Notes: generated from the letters alone by a model not told the origin. Counted from the first letter of the stretch, positions 17,787 through 26,579 are shown. The stretch is DNA of 64,000 bases from an uncultured Pelagibacteraceae bacterium (GCA_902544135.1 CACCBF010000001.1:124001-188000); one strand, 5' to 3'. A program made the numbers and translations.

Positions 17787-18533
17787 TTAAAAATTGGAAA
17801 ACAAACTTCCAAAACCTTTGATGTTATTATTTTTTCCAATTTTTTCTAAAGTATCCCAAATCAATGTTTGATTGCTAGACAAAACAGGTTTGTTTAATTT
17901 TTTTTCTATTCTGTCTATAATGTTTAAAACCGGTAAGGCTGTACAAGAAATGAATAAAGCATCAGCATCTTCAATATTCATATTTATTAAAGAATCATAA
18001 ATAAAATCTTGATCAACTTTTCCAATGTCATAATCTGCAGCTATATCTAAATATGAATTAGAGACCACATCAAATTTTTCCTCTTTAAAATATTCAACAA
18101 CCTCATTATTTAGTTTTTTACTATACGGAGTAAAGATCGCTAATTTTTTGACCTTTAATTTTTTTAACGCTTTTATTGCAGCTGTGCTAGGAGTTGTTAA
18201 CTCAGCCTTAGGTTTTGCTGCCCTTACTTTTTTCTCAATCACATCATAACCTGTTGCTATTGTTCCAGAGGTACATCCATAAACAACACAATCTATATCC
18301 TCATTGGGTAAAATATTATTTGTAACTTCAGTTACTTTATCAGACATTTTTATCAAATTTTCTTTCGTTAAGGGATTATAACATTCAATTCTGTTAACAA
18401 AAAAATCAATCTCTTTATCTTTAATTACGTTTATAAAATCCTTCTCAATCATAAAATCAGTAGCTAAAGCAATTAATCCAATCCTTGGATTAGAGTTTTT
18501 TTTAAACCGAGGTTCTATTTTGTTTAATTTCAT
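17787..18533 (-). CDS. EutA-like Asp/Glu/hydantoin racemase superfamily protein
   Basis: 248 residues with the paired-cysteine layout of the Asp/Glu racemase, maleate isomerase and arylmalonate decarboxylase superfamily: C87 in CVVYGCTSGT and C197 in LFISCTALPVL, each at the end of a beta strand. EutA proteins of ectoine/hydroxyectoine utilisation clusters belong here, and the next gene (2 nt downstream) is ectoine-hydrolase-like, so the pair is best read as an EutA-EutD module. Maleate isomerase is the main alternative. It heads the minus-strand run that continues into potA and is preceded by a good promoter. Confidence 0.7.
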   Translation of the reverse strand: MKLNKIEPRFKKNSNPRIGLIALATDFMIEKDFINVIKDKEIDFFVNRIECYNPLTKENLIKMSDKVTEVTNNILPNEDIDCVVYGCTSGTIATGYDVIEKKVRAAKPKAELTTPSTAAIKALKKLKVKKLAIFTPYSKKLNNEVVEYFKEEKFDVVSNSYLDIAADYDIGKVDQDFIYDSLINMNIEDADALFISCTALPVLNIIDRIEKKLNKPVLSSNQTLIWDTLEKIGKNNNIKGFGSLFSNF

Positions 18534-18572
18534 ACTAAATTAATATGAAACAAGTTTAGATTAATTAAACGC

Positions 18573-18601
18573 ATTATAAAATAAGATAATTTGCTTGTTG
18601 A
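18573..18601 (-). promoter_or_regulatory. candidate promoter for the eutA-like operon
   Basis: On the minus strand a perfect -10 TATAAT (18578-18573) lies 17 bp downstream of TCAACA (18601-18596), a 4/6 match to the -35 consensus. It sits about 40 nt upstream of the eutA-like ATG, in the divergent gap shared with livJ. The -35 region overlaps a TTGTTGA on the other strand that may serve livJ. Confidence 0.45.
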
Positions 18602-18669
18602 AAATCTTTACAAATCGGATTTAATTAAATTTATATAAAATAATTTTTAACTAAATATAGAGGATAATA

Positions 18670-19851
18670 ATGAAAAGACTAATTGTTGCTGCTTTCATAT
18701 TTGTTTCAACTTTTTCAACAAATGTTTTTGCAGAAATTAAAATGGGTATAATTTTGGGTTTCACTGGCCCTATTGAATCTCTGACCCCTGCTATGGCTGC
18801 ATCAGCCGAGCTTGCTTTCAAGGAAGCTTCAGATTCTGGATCCCTACTAGGTGGAAAAAAAATTTCAGTGATAAGAGCTGACTCAACATGTGTAGATTCT
18901 GCTGCTGCAACTGCAGCCGCCGAGGGAGTTATTTCACAAGGAGTTGCAGCAATAATGGGTGCTGATTGCTCTGGAGTAACTGGTGCGATAGCATCAAATG
19001 TTGCGGTTCCAAATGGTGTTGTAATGATTTCACCATCAGCAACATCACCAGGATTAACAACTCTTGATGATAAAGGATATTTCTTTAGAACTGCACCATC
19101 AGATGCAAGAGGTGGTCAAATCCTAGCTGATATTACTAAAGACAGAAAAGTTAAAAGTGTTGCAATTACGTATACAAATAATGATTATGGAAAAGGTTTA
19201 GCAGATGTTTACAAGGCAGCTGTCGAAGCACACGGAATTAAAGTTACTACTGTAACTGCTCACGAAGATGGAAAAGCAGACTACTCTTCTGAAGTAGCAA
19301 CTCTTGCCTCAGCAGGCGGAGATGCAGTAGCTGTAATTGGATATCTAGACCAAGGTGGTAAAGGAATTATTCAAGCTTCTTTAGACTCTGGTGCATTTGA
19401 TAAATTTATTTTATCGGATGGAATGATCGGCCAATCATTAGTTGATACATTTGGAAAAGACTTAAGAAAATCTTTTGGTTCAATGCCAGGATCAACAGGA
19501 AAAGGTGCTGGAGTATTCTCTAAAGTTGCAAGTGGCGCAAACATAGATAGCTCTGGTCCATACACTGGTGAGTCATACGATGCTGCTGCTTTAATCGTTT
19601 TAGCAATGCAAGCAGGAAACTCAGCTGATAGAGCATCAATTGCAAAAAATGTGATGGATGTTGCTAACAGCCCTGGAACAAAAATTTATCCAGGTGAACT
19701 AAAAAAAGGTTTAGATTTATTAGCTAAAGGTAAAAAAGTTGACTACGAAGGTGCAACTGGAGTTACTTTTACTAGCGTCGGTGAAGCTGAAGGTTCTTTC
19801 TTGGAGCAAGAAGTAAAAGGCGGAAAATTTAAAACTAAAAAACAAAGATAA
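18670..19851 (+). CDS. livJ: LIV-type ABC transporter periplasmic binding protein (system 1)
   Basis: 393 residues with a signal peptide (1-21, cut after VFA). The mature part shows the type I binding fold of LivJ-like proteins: IKMGIILGFTGPIESL at the start, repeated Ala-rich helices, GADCSGVTGAIA and MISPSATSPGL in the ligand cleft, and ITYTNNDYGKGLAD in the hinge. It should deliver amino acids or related compounds to an inner-membrane LIV complex. A Shine-Dalgarno AGAGGA precedes the ATG. It has a strong terminator behind it and is transcribed towards its probable partner genes livMHFG (19977-23849), which lie on the other strand. The ligand cannot be read from sequence. Confidence 0.92.
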   Translation: MKRLIVAAFIFVSTFSTNVFAEIKMGIILGFTGPIESLTPAMAASAELAFKEASDSGSLLGGKKISVIRADSTCVDSAAATAAAEGVISQGVAAIMGADCSGVTGAIASNVAVPNGVVMISPSATSPGLTTLDDKGYFFRTAPSDARGGQILADITKDRKVKSVAITYTNNDYGKGLADVYKAAVEAHGIKVTTVTAHEDGKADYSSEVATLASAGGDAVAVIGYLDQGGKGIIQASLDSGAFDKFILSDGMIGQSLVDTFGKDLRKSFGSMPGSTGKGAGVFSKVASGANIDSSGPYTGESYDAAALIVLAMQAGNSADRASIAKNVMDVANSPGTKIYPGELKKGLDLLAKGKKVDYEGATGVTFTSVGEAEGSFLEQEVKGGKFKTKKQR

Positions 19852-19867
19852 TTTATCTTAAAATTAA

Positions 19868-19902
19868 AACCCCCAGCATTAATTTGTTGGGGGTTTTTTT
19901 TT
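19868..19902 (+). terminator. intrinsic terminator of livJ (system 1)
   Basis: A 9-bp stem rich in G-C (ACCCCCAGC with GTTGGGGGT, one G-U pair) followed by nine T residues on the plus strand, 17 nt after the livJ stop. On the opposite strand the stem is followed by a shorter T-rich stretch, so it may also serve the convergent liv operon. Confidence 0.9.
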
Positions 19903-19972
19903 AAAAAAATAAATATTTATCAGCCATATATAAAGCCCAAGCCAATGCAGCACCTGTAATGATATATTTCAT
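19901..19972 (-). CDS. possible 23-residue membrane micropeptide after livM
   Basis: An ATG 4 nt after the livM stop opens a 23-codon frame that ends in a TAA just before the livJ terminator. The peptide starts MKYIITGAALAWALYMADKY and ends in two Phe, so it would be a single short hydrophobic segment. Position suggests the last gene of the liv run; there is no clear Shine-Dalgarno and nothing I recognise. An ORF this short can occur by chance. Confidence 0.3.
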   Translation of the reverse strand: MKYIITGAALAWALYMADKYLFF

Positions 19973-19976
19973 AATC

Positions 19977-21347
19977 TTATTTTATTTCTATTTTTTCAGG
20001 AAGTATACCTTTTGGTCTATATCTCATTATTACCAAGAGTCCTATTCCCATCATTAAAAATCTAAAATATGGAACACTTTCAATTAAGTGTACTTTTAAA
20101 AAGTGTGTATCATCTAATCCAGCAGTAGTTAAATTAACTAAGTAAAGACCTATAGGTGCGGCCTCAATCCATAAGAACCAAACAACAAAACCTCCAAGAA
20201 TTGCACCAAAGTTATTTCCACTTCCACCAACAATGACCATTACCCAAATCAAAAAAGTATATCTCAAAGGTCTATAACTTCCTGGGGTAAACAAGCCATC
20301 TTGAGTAACTAACATGGCACCCGCAATACCAACAATGGCTGAACCTAAAACAAAAATTAAAAGGTGTTGTTTAACAACATTTTTTCCCATTGCATTAGCT
20401 GCTTCCTCGTTATCTCTAATTGCTCTCATCATTCTTCCCCAAGGAGAATAAAGAGCTTTTTGAGTTAAGATTAATAAAATAATTACTACAACTAAAAATA
20501 ATCCAGAGTAACAAAGTTTTACAAAAACTGATGATCCTTCGATTACAAGTTGATTTAAAGCTTTTTGTCTTTCAGTCAAATCAGTAATTATATTTAATTT
20601 ACTTGAGTTAAATTTTTCGACAAGATTTATAAACCAATCTGTTTGTTGTAAATTTACTTCATAAGGTGCAGGTCTTTTTAATCCGATTACATTCTTAACA
20701 CCTCTTGTTAACCAATCTTCATGTTTTATAATTGCAATAACAATTTCTGATATTAGCAAAGTTGCTATAGCTAAATAATCTGCCCTTAATCCTAAGGCCA
20801 CTTTTCCTATAACAAAAGCTAATCCACCTGCAAAAAAAGCTCCAACAACCCAAGAAAAAATAATTGGAAGACCTAATCCTCCAAGAAAACCAGTTTTTGC
20901 TGGTTCTACATTTTCAATTGCCTCAATTCCAGGTTCTGAAATAAATCTTATGATTACAATTCCTAAAATTATAATAGCAGCTACAATGTAAGTTCTGTTT
21001 TTCGATTTCTTATAATTTTTTAAGATATATCTAACAGCTAATACCATCGCTATTATAAGAAAAAGACTAAATAAAATATTAGGTCCACCTGCACTCCAAG
21101 CTTCTTGAACTGGATCTACTGAAATTAAAACAGCTGCCAAACCACCTAAAGCTGTAAAACCCATTATTCCAAAGTTAATAAGACCAGCATATCCCCATTG
21201 AATATTAGCACCCATTGTCATCACTGCTGAAATAAGACAAAGATTAAATATTGATAGAGCAATGTTCCAAGACTGAAATATACCCACAAGGATAATTAAT
21301 CCCATCATAATACTATATGCAGCAATTACGTTTAAATTTTTTCTCAC
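19977..21347 (-). CDS. livM: LIV-type ABC transporter permease LivM (system 1)
   Basis: 456 residues, longer than typical LivM (300-430). About ten hydrophobic segments; the family signatures NIQWGYAGLINFGIMGF (about 49-65) and the ATPase-contact loop WGRMMRAIRDNEEAANAMGKN (about 310-330) are clear. A hydrophilic stretch (about 210-265) lies between the Leu/Ala-rich helix GLRADYLAIATLLISEIV and the loop. Start is a GTG overlapping the livH stop by 4 nt, so translation is coupled. It forms the inner-membrane channel with LivH. Confidence 0.9.
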   Translation of the reverse strand: MRKNLNVIAAYSIMMGLIILVGIFQSWNIALSIFNLCLISAVMTMGANIQWGYAGLINFGIMGFTALGGLAAVLISVDPVQEAWSAGGPNILFSLFLIIAMVLAVRYILKNYKKSKNRTYIVAAIIILGIVIIRFISEPGIEAIENVEPAKTGFLGGLGLPIIFSWVVGAFFAGGLAFVIGKVALGLRADYLAIATLLISEIVIAIIKHEDWLTRGVKNVIGLKRPAPYEVNLQQTDWFINLVEKFNSSKLNIITDLTERQKALNQLVIEGSSVFVKLCYSGLFLVVVIILLILTQKALYSPWGRMMRAIRDNEEAANAMGKNVVKQHLLIFVLGSAIVGIAGAMLVTQDGLFTPGSYRPLRYTFLIWVMVIVGGSGNNFGAILGGFVVWFLWIEAAPIGLYLVNLTTAGLDDTHFLKVHLIESVPYFRFLMMGIGLLVIMRYRPKGILPEKIEIK

Positions 21348-22354
21348 AACACCTTCCCTTTAAATATACCTGATGGACGATAGAGCAAGACAATGACCAG
21401 TATTGAAAAAGATACTGCAAATTTATAATCCGTGGAAAGCAATTGAATTAAACCATCTGGCTCCATACTTTCAGGTAAAACATACATAAAAAATTTTCTA
21501 TAAGCGTAAGTTAATAATATTTCTGAAAAAGCAATTACATATCCTCCTAGAAAGGCTCCAAATGGATTACCAATACCACCCACTATAGCTGCTGCAAATA
21601 TTGGCAGCATATTATTAAAGTAGGTAAATGGTTTGAAGCTTTTGTCTAAACCATATAAAGCACCACCAATAGTAGCAAGGATACCTGCTATGATCCAAGT
21701 TGTCATAACAATTTTTTTTGGATCAATACCTGATAATAATGCTAAATCCTCATTATCAGAATACGCTCTCATACTTTTTCCTGTCTTAGTTTTATTTAAA
21801 AACCAAAACAGAGTTGAAACTAAAATCAATGTAACAATAATTGTAATAACTTGAGTAGATTTTATCGCGAGACCTTCGTTTAATCCTGTCATTTCTTTAA
21901 ATTCACCTGCTTTAATCAAAAATTTTTCTCCATCAAAAAATCTTCTATCAGAGGGTCCAATAATTATACGGACCACTGCTTGAGTAACAAACATTACTCC
22001 AATGCTTACCATTGCTAATTGTACAGGGGGGCTTTTTTTTGTTCGGTAATATTTAAAGACAAATTTATCTATTATTAACATGTAACCAACCATGAAAATA
22101 ATTGCAAAAGGAATTGCTAGAAGGGCTGTAGGTAAAACCCCAAAACTAATTCCAACAGACTGGAAGTAGAAAGTGAATAAAATCACAAACATTGTCCCAA
22201 AAGACATCATGTCCCCTGTAGCAAAGTTTGCAAATCGTAAAATCCCATATACCAATGTTACAAAAATTGCACCGAGTGCCAGTTGAGATCCGTATGCTAA
22301 AGCTGGAACAAAAATGTAATTTAATAAAAGTGTAATTGCATTTACAAAGTCCAT
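21344..22354 (-). CDS. livH: LIV-type ABC transporter permease LivH (system 1)
   Basis: 336 residues with about eight membrane helices. The family motif ALGAIFVTLVYGILRFANFATGD (about 26-48) and the glycine-rich AAAIVGGIGNPFGAFLGGY (about 253-271) mark LivH. The loop GKSMRAYSDNEDLALLSGID corresponds to the ATPase contact. It follows livF by one nucleotide and overlaps livM by 4 nt. Confidence 0.9.
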   Translation of the reverse strand: MDFVNAITLLLNYIFVPALAYGSQLALGAIFVTLVYGILRFANFATGDMMSFGTMFVILFTFYFQSVGISFGVLPTALLAIPFAIIFMVGYMLIIDKFVFKYYRTKKSPPVQLAMVSIGVMFVTQAVVRIIIGPSDRRFFDGEKFLIKAGEFKEMTGLNEGLAIKSTQVITIIVTLILVSTLFWFLNKTKTGKSMRAYSDNEDLALLSGIDPKKIVMTTWIIAGILATIGGALYGLDKSFKPFTYFNNMLPIFAAAIVGGIGNPFGAFLGGYVIAFSEILLTYAYRKFFMYVLPESMEPDGLIQLLSTDYKFAVSFSILVIVLLYRPSGIFKGKVL

Positions 22355-22355
22355 A

Positions 22356-23063
22356 TTAACCGCCTAGAAATGAGCTTCTTACTCTTGGGTCTTCTAGTAG
22401 TTCTTTTCCAGTTCCAGAGTGTCGGTTCTCCCCAGTCACCAGAACATAACCCCTATCAGAAATATTTAATGCTTGTTTTGCATTTTGCTCAACCATTAAA
22501 ATTGCTACGTTCGTTCTTTTTACTTTTACGATATGATCAAATAATTCATCCATCACAATAGGTGATACGCCAGCAGTTGGTTCATCCAACATTAATACAG
22601 AGGGCTTGATCATAAGTGCTCTACCTAATGCAACTTGTTGTCTTTGTCCTCCAGATAACTCACCAACTAATTGATTTTTTTTTTCTTTTAGAATTGGAAA
22701 TAATTCAAAGATTTCATTAATAGTCTCTTTAAATTCGGTGTTTATTAAGAAAGCACCCATCTCTAAATTTTCCTCCACCGTCATACCTGCAAAAACATTT
22801 TTTGTTTGAGGAACGAATGAGATGCCTTCTTTTACTCTGTCTTGTGGAGAAAGTTTTGAAATATCTTTACCATTGATAATTACTGAACCAGATTTTAAAT
22901 TCAATAAGCCTAACATTGCTTTCATCGCGGTAGATTTTCCAGCTCCATTAGGTCCAAGGATCGATACTATTTCTCCTCTTTCAACATTTACCGAACATGA
23001 ATTAATTATGTCTGGGCCATTTCCATATCCACCGGTCATGTTATTCCCTTCAAAAAATGCCAT
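22356..23063 (-). CDS. livF: LIV-type ABC transporter ATPase LivF (system 1)
   Basis: 235 residues. Walker A GPNGAGKST (about 37-45), signature LSGGQRQQVALGRAL, Walker B PSVLMLDEPTAGVSP and the LivF-specific VEQNAKQALNISDRGYVL are present. LivF and LivG form the ATPase pair of the importer. It begins immediately after the livG stop and ends 1 nt before livH. Confidence 0.92.
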   Translation of the reverse strand: MAFFEGNNMTGGYGNGPDIINSCSVNVERGEIVSILGPNGAGKSTAMKAMLGLLNLKSGSVIINGKDISKLSPQDRVKEGISFVPQTKNVFAGMTVEENLEMGAFLINTEFKETINEIFELFPILKEKKNQLVGELSGGQRQQVALGRALMIKPSVLMLDEPTAGVSPIVMDELFDHIVKVKRTNVAILMVEQNAKQALNISDRGYVLVTGENRHSGTGKELLEDPRVRSSFLGG

Positions 23064-23849
23064 TTAATTATCCTTTAATTTTGAGCCTCTACCTAAATAA
23101 CTTTCAATAACTTTTTCATCTTTTTTTGCATCCTCAACTGAACCTTCGAAAAGGACTGAGCCTTCCGCCATTACGATCACTGGATCACATAATCTTCCTA
23201 TAAAATCCATGTCATGTTCGATCATACAAAAAGTGTAACCTTTTTCTTTATTAAGTTTTTCAATAGCAGTTCCAAGATCCTTTAGTAAAGTTCTATTAAC
23301 ACCAGCACCTACCTCATCTAACAATACTAATTTTGCATCAACCATCATTGTTCGACCTAGTTCTAACAATTTTTTTTGTCCTCCGGATAAATTTCCTGCT
23401 AATTCATTTTTTAAATGACCAAGATTAAGAAAATTAATGACCTCCATAGCCTTTTCTTTAATTTGACTTTCTTCTTTTGCAACTAATGAGGGTTTTAACA
23501 AAGCATTAACCAATTTTTCTCCAGATTGATTTCCTGGAACCATCATTAAGTTTTCTAAAACAGATAAATTTGTAAATTCATGAGCTATTTGAAAAGTTCT
23601 TAGCAACCCTTTTGAAAATAATTCATATGAAGGAACATCAGTAATGTTTTCATTATTAAAAATCACACTGCCAGCAGAGGATTTTAAATTTCCAGCAATA
23701 AGGTTAAATAAAGTGGTTTTGCCAGAACCATTCGGTCCAATAATACCTGTAATAGTTCCCTTTTTAACTTTAAGAGAACACTCCGATACTGCCGCTAGTC
23801 CTCCAAAATATTTTGACAAATTATTAATTTCTAAAATATTTTGTGACAT
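23064..23849 (-). CDS. livG: LIV-type ABC transporter ATPase LivG (system 1)
   Basis: 261 residues. Walker A GPNGSGKTT (about 37-45), signature LSGGQKKLLELGR, Walker B AKLVLLDEVGAGV (note Glu-Val instead of the common Glu-Pro after Walker B) and IEHDMDFI as the H-loop. The long loop between Q-loop and signature is typical of LivG. It starts 3 nt after the ProC-like gene. Confidence 0.92.
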   Translation of the reverse strand: MSQNILEINNLSKYFGGLAAVSECSLKVKKGTITGIIGPNGSGKTTLFNLIAGNLKSSAGSVIFNNENITDVPSYELFSKGLLRTFQIAHEFTNLSVLENLMMVPGNQSGEKLVNALLKPSLVAKEESQIKEKAMEVINFLNLGHLKNELAGNLSGGQKKLLELGRTMMVDAKLVLLDEVGAGVNRTLLKDLGTAIEKLNKEKGYTFCMIEHDMDFIGRLCDPVIVMAEGSVLFEGSVEDAKKDEKVIESYLGRGSKLKDN

Positions 23850-23852
23850 TAA

Positions 23853-24620
23853 TTATTTGCTTAGTCTTTTGTGTATATCATTCAAAGTTTTTACAACTGA
23901 ATTATAAACACCTTTACTTCTCATAAGTTCAAGACCTTGCTCATTTAATCCTTTAGGGGTTTGAGACTCTTTTACTAAATATTTGAGTTCCTTCTTTGAG
24001 TTTACGACTGCATCTTCAGACAAAGCTACAAATAGAGAAGTAATATATTTCTGTGCATCTTGTCTCTTTACTCCTTTTTTTACCAACCAATCACTCATGA
24101 TCTTTAAAATTTCATAATAAGCAGCCATCATTCCCGATGTTGACCAAAAATTAATTGATAACTTTTCATTTTTAATCTCTACAGTTGAGCCAAGTTTATC
24201 AAAAAAACTTTTTACTTTTTTATTTGGAGGACAAATTGGAACTGGTCCTTTTTTTAAGGAAATTGGAGGTAACGGTATCGCTCTTACTATGTCTGATTTA
24301 ACTTTTATTATTTTTTTCAATTGGGGTATCGTGATTGTTGAAATAAAACTTATTACAGTTTGATTTGATCTAAATTTAAGATTCTTTAATATTTTTTTAC
24401 CTACAGTTGGTGTGACAGCTAGAAATATCCAACTGCAACTATCAATTATTTTTTGATTATTTTTTTCGATAGAAATTTTTTTAAATCTTTTTTTGAGATT
24501 TTTGGAGATTTTATTATTCCGTGAAGAAACAAATATCCTGTTATATTTTATAGATGAATTACAAATACCAGTTATAACTGATGATGTAATTTTACCCGTT
24601 CCAATAAAACCTAATTTCAT
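23853..24620 (-). CDS. proC: pyrroline-5-carboxylate reductase family protein
   Basis: 255 residues. N-terminal NAD(P)-binding motif GFIGTGKITSSVITG (4-18) and the ProC-like AIPLPPISLKKGPVPICPP stretch (about 114-132), corresponding to the family VRAMPNTP..V. The usual Gly-rich and Thr-rich C-terminal signature is poorly kept: the expected DxVTSPGGTT region reads KYLVKESQTPKGLNEQGLE. So this is a divergent ProC homologue that may act on another cyclic imine. It sits between the glutarate hydroxylase gene (30 nt gap) and livG (3 nt gap), which suggests a catabolic role linked to transport. Confidence 0.7.
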   Translation of the reverse strand: MKLGFIGTGKITSSVITGICNSSIKYNRIFVSSRNNKISKNLKKRFKKISIEKNNQKIIDSCSWIFLAVTPTVGKKILKNLKFRSNQTVISFISTITIPQLKKIIKVKSDIVRAIPLPPISLKKGPVPICPPNKKVKSFFDKLGSTVEIKNEKLSINFWSTSGMMAAYYEILKIMSDWLVKKGVKRQDAQKYITSLFVALSEDAVVNSKKELKYLVKESQTPKGLNEQGLELMRSKGVYNSVVKTLNDIHKRLSK

Positions 24621-24650
24621 AATTTAAATACTTATAAAGAATTGTTTATA

Positions 24651-25565
24651 TTAATTAATAAAAAAAGAACCCCTTATTCTTAATAATTCTCTACTTAAAT
24701 CTTTATTTTCTTTAAAAGGTCTTCGTCCATGAAGCCAAAAATAGTTGTTTGCTACAATTGAAGATCCCACTGGAAGTTTTGTGATTATCTTATTTTTACT
24801 CTCTTCTAAGTTGTCAGATAACTTTTGTAAAAAAATACCTTGTTTCATATTTTTTGGTTCTGGAAACTGATCTATATAAGAAATTTGAGCTCTACCGTTT
24901 TGATCTGTTGAAAATATAGGATGTTCAACTTTATAGTCTATATTTTTACTTTTTGGTGATCCCCAAAGAAAATTTTCCTGTCCTGTTGGATCATTAAACA
25001 ATTCATCACAATGTTCCCAATCATCGAGATGCAACATGGCAGTTTCACCACCTTCTGCATTTCTTTCCTCTAATTTTGACATTAATAACCAATCAGTTTT
25101 CTCTTTTACGTAAGTGCCATCTGTATGAAGATCCATGTTTGTATACGCTTTCCTTAAATAAGAGTCGCTTTTATCGATGTGCTTTACATGAAATCTTGCA
25201 TAATATTTACCAGCCATAGCATCGTAATTAGGTATACCTACTAAATGAGAGATGGCAGTTGATAATTTAACTAAAAAATTATCATCAATTTTTGAATTTA
25301 AATTTTGAGGTTTAATAATAAAACATCCTGTATTTCGATCTTTTAAAATTTCATTTAAAAATTTTGATAATTTATTATTACTCAAGTCGTCTAAACTTTT
25401 TGCAATAGTGAATCTTGTAAAAGGTTTGTATTCTAGGGCAGTAATATCGAACTTATTAAATGGAAAAATGAGTTTACTCAAAACTTCATCGCTGATGTCA
25501 ATATTGACAATTCTAGATGACAGTTCGTGTTTTTCTATTTGAAATCCATCAATCTTTTCGCTCAT
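24651..25565 (-). CDS. glaH: glutarate 2-hydroxylase (CsiD/GlaH family, Fe(II)/2-oxoglutarate dioxygenase)
   Basis: 304 residues, nearly the E. coli CsiD/GlaH length, with strong matching stretches such as ALEYKPFTRFTIAKSLDDL (43-61), YDAMAGKYYARF, HLDDWEH and YIDQF. Iron ligands H147, D149 (LHTDGTY) and H279 (WLHGRRPF) and the 2-oxoglutarate-binding Arg (R292 or R296 in SRELLRIRG) are all present. It converts glutarate to L-2-hydroxyglutarate in lysine/5-aminovalerate breakdown. The start overlaps azlD by 4 nt (ATGA), so it is translated with the liv2-azlCD run. The expected next enzyme, L-2-hydroxyglutarate oxidase, is not in the window. Confidence 0.9.
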   Translation of the reverse strand: MSEKIDGFQIEKHELSSRIVNIDISDEVLSKLIFPFNKFDITALEYKPFTRFTIAKSLDDLSNNKLSKFLNEILKDRNTGCFIIKPQNLNSKIDDNFLVKLSTAISHLVGIPNYDAMAGKYYARFHVKHIDKSDSYLRKAYTNMDLHTDGTYVKEKTDWLLMSKLEERNAEGGETAMLHLDDWEHCDELFNDPTGQENFLWGSPKSKNIDYKVEHPIFSTDQNGRAQISYIDQFPEPKNMKQGIFLQKLSDNLEESKNKIITKLPVGSSIVANNYFWLHGRRPFKENKDLSRELLRIRGSFFIN

Positions 25566-25885
25566 ACAAAACTTGTAATTAGAGATAGGATGATAGCAGA
25601 GAAAATTGTAGGGTAAACTAAATTTTTTTTAGTTAAAAAGAAAATAATTATACATAAAGAAACCACAAAAATTCTGACTGATAAATCTACTTCTGCTAAA
25701 GATCCTAATGGAAAAATAACTATTCGAGCAATTAATGCAGCAAGAGTTGAATAAGCAAGACAATTAAACCATCTGAACATTTTTGAAGTTTCTTTAATTT
25801 TTTCTGAACTAACAACTCCTAAAAATCTTGATAAATATGTGGCTAAAGATGTGACAAATATAACAATTAAGATATTACCTGCCAT
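25562..25885 (-). CDS. azlD: AzlD-type subunit of a branched-chain amino acid exporter
   Basis: 107 residues with four hydrophobic segments and the AzlD pattern TSLATYLSRFLGVV near the N-terminus. I use the ATG at 25885 with GGAG 6 nt upstream; the TTG at 25897 adds four residues without a ribosome site. It overlaps azlC by 11 nt and the glutarate hydroxylase by 4 nt. AzlC and AzlD together export branched-chain or other neutral amino acids. Confidence 0.82.
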   Translation of the reverse strand: MAGNILIVIFVTSLATYLSRFLGVVSSEKIKETSKMFRWFNCLAYSTLAALIARIVIFPLGSLAEVDLSVRIFVVSLCIIIFFLTKKNLVYPTIFSAIILSLITSFV

Positions 25886-26579
25886 TTTTTTCTCCAATTA
25901 AAAACGCTATAGTTCCAGCAGTGAAGCCACCAAACAAGATACACCACTCAGCTGATAAAAAATAAAAAATAGGACCAAGCGTTGCACCCAAAATAACCGA
26001 TAAACTTATTTGAAAAGTTTTCATAGCACCAACCATCATGCATATAAAATATATTGGATTTATAATTGCTAGACCAATAAGTATGTCTTTGTTAAAAAAA
26101 TCGGAAGCTACATAGCCAATAATTGTTGAGAATATCGCAACAGACCAAGTTGCTACTCCAATTCCAATCCAAAAATCAATTCTATTTTCTTTTTCTATAT
26201 TTTCATAATTATCCTTCATTATCAGCCAAGAAGAAACTGCTATAAAATGACAGGACAAATAATATTTCCATCTTGGCTGGTCTTGATGCATCAACAACGG
26301 CATTAGCGCGACTGTCATTGGATATAATCTCGCATTAACCAACCAAACGGCTAAAAAAATATTTATCAAAGATGCTCCAATTAACATTGACTCAGCCATC
26401 ACTAGTGAACCAGGTAAAGCGTATGTGAGGAAAGTTGAAAAAATACTTTGTTGAATTGTGAAACCTAAATTTTTTAATAGTGCGCCTATAGCTATAAAAC
26501 TTGCACCTAAAGCTATGGCAGGACTACCAACACCTTTTATAGCACTGAAGCCTTTTAAAAAATATTTTGAACTAATCAT
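25875..26579 (-). CDS. azlC: AzlC-type subunit of a branched-chain amino acid exporter
   Basis: 234 residues, membrane protein with the AzlC signatures GASFIAIGALLKNLGFTIQQ, FLTYALPGSLVMAESMLIGAS and WLVNARLYPMTVALMPLL. It forms the export channel with AzlD. Start and stop are shared with neighbours by overlap: the livF2 stop overlaps its start by 1 nt and azlD starts inside it. An exporter in the same transcript as an importer suggests homeostasis or exchange of an amino acid. Confidence 0.87.
   Translation of the reverse strand: MISSKYFLKGFSAIKGVGSPAIALGASFIAIGALLKNLGFTIQQSIFSTFLTYALPGSLVMAESMLIGASLINIFLAVWLVNARLYPMTVALMPLLMHQDQPRWKYYLSCHFIAVSSWLIMKDNYENIEKENRIDFWIGIGVATWSVAIFSTIIGYVASDFFNKDILIGLAIINPIYFICMMVGAMKTFQISLSVILGATLGPIFYFLSAEWCILFGGFTAGTIAFLIGEKNGR

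Noticed and set aside
18541-18669. riboswitch in the livJ leader
   Set aside because: The divergent gap is AT-rich with no stable nested hairpins; only promoter-like elements are visible.
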